Part shown: positions 60,346 through 64,000 of the stretch, piece after piece | Numbering within the stretch: the stretch's first letter is position 1 | Layout: each line of letters opens with the position of its first letter | NCBI RefSeq assembly: GCF_036429475.1 | Contig: NZ_CP144125.1 | Coordinates: 2,294,001 to 2,358,000 of the forward strand | Direction: 5' to 3' | From: Halalkalicoccus sp. CGA53 | GTDB taxonomy: Archaea; Halobacteriota; Halobacteria; Halobacteriales; Halalkalicoccaceae | Length of the DNA: 64,000 nucleotides | Translations under genes and position numbers: made by a program | Notes under the pieces: model-generated | Databases searched by the model: none | What the model was told of the DNA's origin: nothing | Seen by the model: the letters and a program-made list of their open reading frames with translations, nothing else

Positions 60346-60441
60346 ATGGCGAAAACGATGAAAGACGTCTCGCACCGACCGCCGAACGGAGACAGTGTCA
60401 CGAACGTGTGGAGCCGCGGCCGAAAAGACGACGAAGAGTAA
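60346..60441 (+). CDS. 31-residue small protein
   Basis: Starts MAKTMKDVSHRPPNG and ends GRKDDEE with TAA. The composition is basic in the first part and acidic at the end. It has a good TATA box at leaderless spacing and stands alone in a gap that otherwise has no gene, so I consider it real though easily missed. No function known. Confidence 0.55.
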   Translation: MAKTMKDVSHRPPNGDSVTNVWSRGRKDDEE

Positions 60442-60599
60442 CCCGGTTCTCGCGGACCCGTCGATCCGTCCACCCACAGTCGAGAGCGATCGCTCCGGCT
60501 TCTCCAGCGGGCCGCCCGCGCGTGACCCACGCAGCCGGATCACGTCGAATGTCGGCGTGCGTCGGTGCGTTTAAGCCTGTTCCGGGGGCACGTCGAGAC

Positions 60600-60863
60600 A
60601 TGAGCGACGATCGAGCGATGGACGAGGAGGAGGGCCAGGCACAGGCGCCGGGCGAGGAGTCCGGGCCGATGGTGAAACAGCGCGGTACGCAGGAAGAGAA
60701 AGTAAGCACGACGGAGATCGAACAGGACCCACCCAAGCGCCCGGCTGTCGAACGGACGACCGCCCCCCAGAGCCCGTACACGACCCGCGACGTCGCGATG
60801 GGCGCAGGTATCCTGCTCGTCGGCCTACTCGTCGCGTTCGTCATTCCGCTGCTCCTCGCCTAG
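60600..60863 (+). CDS. small C-tail-anchored membrane protein
   Basis: 87 residues. A polar acidic N-terminal part (to about 60) is followed by one hydrophobic helix, AMGAGILLVGLLVAFVIPLLL, to the end, a tail-anchor layout with the N-terminus in the cytoplasm. No domain recognised. The start at 60600 is the first ATG giving acidic sequence; the longer frame upstream is not protein-like. Confidence 0.75.
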   Translation: MSDDRAMDEEEGQAQAPGEESGPMVKQRGTQEEKVSTTEIEQDPPKRPAVERTTAPQSPYTTRDVAMGAGILLVGLLVAFVIPLLLA

Positions 60864-61060
60864 CTCTCCCCGAACGGCTCCAGATCCTCGCCGCAGCACG
60901 GACGGTACGTGAGCTTTGTCCCGCTCTCCTCGACACCTGCCGCCTCGATGAAGCCGGAGGCGAGGATCGACGCAGGGAGCGCGAAAAGCCCGTCCCCTCG
61001 CAGTCCGGCCCGCGGTGACAGGTGAGGCGACCGAGACGACGCCCGTCCCGACCGACCGAG
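60860..61060 (-). other. open 66-codon frame without start codon, possible gene remnant
   Basis: After the TGA of the luciferase-like gene the same minus-strand frame stays open for 66 codons. The second half reads like a real protein (ASGFIEAAGVEESGTKLTY, then RPCCGEDLEPFGES) and its TAG overlaps the TAG of the convergent tail-anchored gene. No ATG, GTG or TTG is available, so an intact gene is not supported; it may be a decayed 3' end or chance. Confidence 0.25.
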
Positions 61061-62020
61061 TCACCCGAACGACGGCAGGACCTCCTCGCCGAAGTCGTCG
61101 ACGAACGCCGCCTGGTTCGTGGCGACGTTGTGGAGGTAGACCCGGTCGACGCCCTGCTCGAAGTCGCGCTCGATCCACTCGACGTGCTCGTCGAGGTCCG
61201 CCGAGACGCGGACGTTCTCCGCGACCTGTTCGCGCGTGACCTGCTCGCCGAGCTCGTCGAACTCCTCGGGGGTCCGGAGCTGCTGGGTCACCGGCCCCGG
61301 GACGCAGTTCGTCCGCCACTGCTCGTAGGCGTCCTCGAGCGCGGCCGACTCGTCGGCGTCGTAGGCGTGCTGTGCCTTCAGGTAGACCGGCTTCTCCGGG
61401 GCTCGCTCCCGAAACGCCTCGATCCGCCGGGCGTCGGCCTCCTGGTCCGGGGTCCCGACCGTGATCATCCCGTCCGCCCAGCCCGCGAGCCACTCGGCCG
61501 TCTCGACCGAGAGCGCCGCGCCGATCACCGGTGGCGGGCTCTCCGGCAGGGTGTAGAGCGTCGCCCGTTCGACGTCTACCCGACCGTGATGGGTCACCTC
61601 CTCGCCCTCGAAGAGCCGGCGCATCACCTCCGCGCACTCCTCCAGTCGGGCGTTTCGCTCCCCTTTCACCGGCCAGTCCGTCCCCGTGATCCCCTCGTTG
61701 AGCAGCTGGCCGCTCCCGAGCGTGATCCAGAACCGTTCGGGATACATCTCCCGGAGCGTCGCCGCCGCCTGCGCGATGACCGCCGGGTGATACCGGTAGC
61801 CCGGCGCGTTCACCGTCCCGAAGCTCATCTCTGTACTCCGCATCGCAGCCCCGAGCCAGGCCCAGACGTGACCGGACTCGCCCTGTCGTTCGCTCCACGG
61901 GTGGAAGTGATCGGAGGCGAGCACGTGCTCGAAGCCCGCCCCCTCCGCGCGTTCGACGTACGCGAGGAGGTCGCTCGGCGGGAACTGCTCGTGCGAGGCG
62001 TGGTAGCCGAGGGCGGTCAT
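61061..62020 (-). CDS. luciferase-like (LLM class) flavin or F420-dependent oxidoreductase
   Basis: 319 residues, TIM barrel. The start YHASHEQFPPSDLLAYVERAE and the segments VLASDHFHPWSERQG (about 34-48) and FGTVNAPGYRYHPAVIAQAAATL (about 68) fit the F420-dependent group near glucose-6-phosphate dehydrogenase-like proteins; ITLGSGQLLNEGITG and ITVGTP are also typical. The substrate is unknown. Start MTALGYHA at 62020; a longer frame (28 residues more) begins with Arg/Ser-rich text and is rejected. Confidence 0.87.
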   Translation of the reverse strand: MTALGYHASHEQFPPSDLLAYVERAEGAGFEHVLASDHFHPWSERQGESGHVWAWLGAAMRSTEMSFGTVNAPGYRYHPAVIAQAAATLREMYPERFWITLGSGQLLNEGITGTDWPVKGERNARLEECAEVMRRLFEGEEVTHHGRVDVERATLYTLPESPPPVIGAALSVETAEWLAGWADGMITVGTPDQEADARRIEAFRERAPEKPVYLKAQHAYDADESAALEDAYEQWRTNCVPGPVTQQLRTPEEFDELGEQVTREQVAENVRVSADLDEHVEWIERDFEQGVDRVYLHNVATNQAAFVDDFGEEVLPSFG

Positions 62021-62143
62021 CGCTCTACTCCCTCCGACGGGTTCGAGCGTCGCCCTCCGTGACGATCCGTTCCCGTCCGATGCCCGCGGCGTCCGCGACG
62101 CCATCGGTCGACCGTTCGCATACCGGCGTCTCGACGGAGCGAC

Positions 62144-64000
62144 CTATAGTACCACGGCATGGCTCTGCGTGGCCGTCCCTACGTCGAGGGTCCAGTCGCC
62201 GTCGGCCTCCACGGCGATCCAGACGACCCCGCCGGCGCTGTACGACCGCGAGGCGTCGACCTCGCCCTCCCGGTTGATCAGCTGTTCCCTGCTTCCGTCG
62301 GCCCCGTGACCGTCGACGACGAACGCGCCGTCGCCGTCGTGCGCCGCGACGACCCGCACGTTCCCCTCGGTCCAGAGCGGGCCGACGAACGACGGGCCGG
62401 TCCCCGAGTCCGAGACCGGGAGGTCGGCCAGGTCGTCGCGGTCGACCGAGGGCTGGGCCAGGTCGATCGTCCAGTCGTCGTCGGCCTCGACGTCGAGGCG
62501 GTAGCTCCCGCCGGAGACGACGAGGACCGACTCGCCCGTCCCGTCCCCGTCGGCGCGGGCCAGTACGTCCCCACTGGCCTCGCCCTCCACCCCGACGGCG
62601 AACGCTCCCTCGTGGGCGAACCGCGCCCGCAAGAGCCCCTCGTCGAGGTCGAACTCGTCGGTTCTCTCCGGGCCGGAGCCCTCGAACGAGTGCGACTCAC
62701 CTCGCTCGAAGACGGTCCCGTCGGGGCGTTCCCGCGTCCCCTCTTCCCCGTCACCGCCGAGGTCGAGCGTGCCGTCGATCAGATCGGAGGGGGTGATCAC
62801 GTCGAGCCCGCGCTGTTCGATGTGATCGAGCAGGTGCTCGTAGTCCTCGACGGGCATCCCCTCGCCCTCCCCGTCGACGATCCGGGGGATGTGGAGGACG
62901 GTCAGCTGTCCGTACTGGTCGGCGAGGTTGACGTGTCTGCGGACCCCGTTGTGCAGGTCCGGCCCCCACATCATCGGGGTCACGTGGATGCCGGTCGGCG
63001 GCGCGCCGGTCGGACAGCCGCCGAAGACGAAGCCGGTCTCGTGGCTCTCGCGGATCACGGCATGTGTCGTCGGCTCAAGCCGCCGCCATTCGGGGGCGAA
63101 GAAGTGTCTCGCACCCCTTTCGAAGCCCCGCTCGACGAGGTACTCCCTCGCCTGCTCGATCGTTCGCCGCTGGTCCTCCTCGCTCTCGCCGGCGAGGTCG
63201 CCGCTCCCCGGCGAGGAGCCGACGTCCCAGCCACGGTCGCGGAGCTCGCGGAGTTCGTCGAGGTCCATCCGGCCGCCCTCGCCGATCCGGCTCGGGTCGA
63301 CGGCGACCGCGGCGGGCCACTCGCGCTCGCCGAGCGCCTCCGCCGCGATCGAACGGTGGGAGTCGAGCCCGCCGTAGTGGACGAGGATCGCCGCGCCGGT
63401 CTCGAGTCCCCGCGTTCTGCGGAGGTCGTCGACGACCACCCGCGGCGGCTCGTCGTCCGGGCCGACCGCGACGAGGTTGATCCCCGAGACGGCCGAGAGG
63501 TCGGGCTCGTCGGCCGGCTTGTGCTCGTAGCCGCAGTCGATTCGGAGCCAGTCGTCGTAGCCCTGCGGGAAGAAGCGAACGCTCGTGAGCCGCTCGTCGT
63601 ACGTCGGCGCGAGGAACTCGACCTCGATCCGGCTCGCCTCCTCAGGTTTGATCGCGAGCGAGGTGTCCCATCCCCCGAAATCGAGCGGTTCGGGGAACCT
63701 GAACGAGGCTGCGGCGATCCCCTCGTCGCTCTCGACGATCGCCGCCTGCGAGCCGACGCGCGCCTCCTCCGTGTCGGGCTCGATCCGACCCGCGAGCGCC
63801 TCCCACCGGTCGAGTTCCTCGAAGTCCGAGAGGAGCTCACCCGCCTCGATCGCCGGCCACTGCCGATCCGTCTCCGTCTCCGTCTCGGTCTCGTCGTCGT
63901 CGCTCGCGTCGTCCGCACCGCCCCCCGAGTCGTCGGCCTCGCCGTCGTCCTCCTGACTCGATTCCGGGGATTCGGGTTCCTCGTCGTCCGGGTCGGAACA
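62144..64000 (-). CDS. secreted polysaccharide deacetylase-like lipoprotein (5' truncated)
   Basis: The frame is open to the window edge, giving 618 residues. The first visible residue is Cys (CSDPDDEEPES), probably the lipobox Cys after a signal peptide lying outside. A long acidic Asp/Glu/Thr/Ser linker follows, then a beta-rich domain (SFRFPEPLDFGGWDTSL, RIEVEFLAPTYDERL), then the polysaccharide deacetylase (NodB) core: ILVHYGGLDSH near position 204, a WDVGSSPGSGDLAG region, RHFFAPEWRRL and VLHIPRIVDG, and a C-terminal beta domain. The first motif is not the canonical TFDDG, so catalysis is uncertain. It may modify cell-surface glycans. Confidence 0.75.
   Translation of the reverse strand, partial: CSDPDDEEPESPESSQEDDGEADDSGGGADDASDDDETETETETDRQWPAIEAGELLSDFEELDRWEALAGRIEPDTEEARVGSQAAIVESDEGIAAASFRFPEPLDFGGWDTSLAIKPEEASRIEVEFLAPTYDERLTSVRFFPQGYDDWLRIDCGYEHKPADEPDLSAVSGINLVAVGPDDEPPRVVVDDLRRTRGLETGAAILVHYGGLDSHRSIAAEALGEREWPAAVAVDPSRIGEGGRMDLDELRELRDRGWDVGSSPGSGDLAGESEEDQRRTIEQAREYLVERGFERGARHFFAPEWRRLEPTTHAVIRESHETGFVFGGCPTGAPPTGIHVTPMMWGPDLHNGVRRHVNLADQYGQLTVLHIPRIVDGEGEGMPVEDYEHLLDHIEQRGLDVITPSDLIDGTLDLGGDGEEGTRERPDGTVFERGESHSFEGSGPERTDEFDLDEGLLRARFAHEGAFAVGVEGEASGDVLARADGDGTGESVLVVSGGSYRLDVEADDDWTIDLAQPSVDRDDLADLPVSDSGTGPSFVGPLWTEGNVRVVAAHDGDGAFVVDGHGADGSREQLINREGEVDASRSYSAGGVVWIAVEADGDWTLDVGTATQSHAVVL

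Noticed and set aside
1-64000. CRISPR arrays, rRNA, tRNA and insertion sequences
   Set aside because: I looked through the intergenic regions and saw no regularly spaced repeats, cloverleaf-type sequences, rRNA motifs or transposase-like proteins.

Overview
The window is chromosomal DNA from a halophilic archaeon (class Halobacteria). The evidence is its high GC content, strongly acidic proteins, twin-arginine lipoprotein signals, archaeal TATA-like boxes about 27 nt before start codons (leaderless transcripts), and archaeal markers: RNA polymerase subunit L, archaeal Dph2, volactin and the RdfA/Sph3 shape proteins. I cannot assign a genus.

Layout. 1-5.1 kb: a TRAP transporter operon (dctP cut by the window edge, dctQ, dctM), then an overlapping pair of Tat lipoproteins (an orphan solute-binding protein and a DsbA-like thioredoxin). 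5.6-9.4 kb, minus strand: sph3 and rdfA, linked to cell shape, behind a galactonate dehydratase. 10-12.5 kb: a tyrosine recombinase with a small DNA-binding partner, followed by about 1.1 kb without genes. 12.5-48 kb: a catabolic region for 2-hydroxy acids and CoA thioesters. 48-64 kb: mostly housekeeping genes (dph2, volactin, METTL5-like methyltransferase, rhomboid, rpoL, hisF), ending in a secreted polysaccharide deacetylase cut by the window edge.

The catabolic region holds three paralogous fused FAD/Fe-S D-2-hydroxyacid dehydrogenases of about 1000 residues, a lactate permease, an L-lactate oxidation set (LutB/LutA-type fusion plus LutC), malic enzyme, a D-malate/tartrate-type dehydrogenase, a D-2-hydroxyacid dehydrogenase, a ThDP-dependent enzyme, two class III CoA-transferases, a crotonase, a malyl-CoA lyase-type enzyme with a divergent IclR regulator, an enolase-superfamily dehydratase beside a tripartite tricarboxylate transporter, and an ADP-forming acyl-CoA synthetase. 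Together they look able to import hydroxy acids, oxidise or dehydrate them, activate the products with CoA, and pass pyruvate, glyoxylate and acetyl-CoA to central metabolism. The substrates are inferred, not shown.

Most notable signals: patches of complete nucleotide identity between two of the dehydrogenase paralogs (gene conversion); CCACA/TGTGG inverted repeats at several promoters of the region; and short leaderless upstream ORFs that overlap the starts of dgoD and of the second dehydrogenase.
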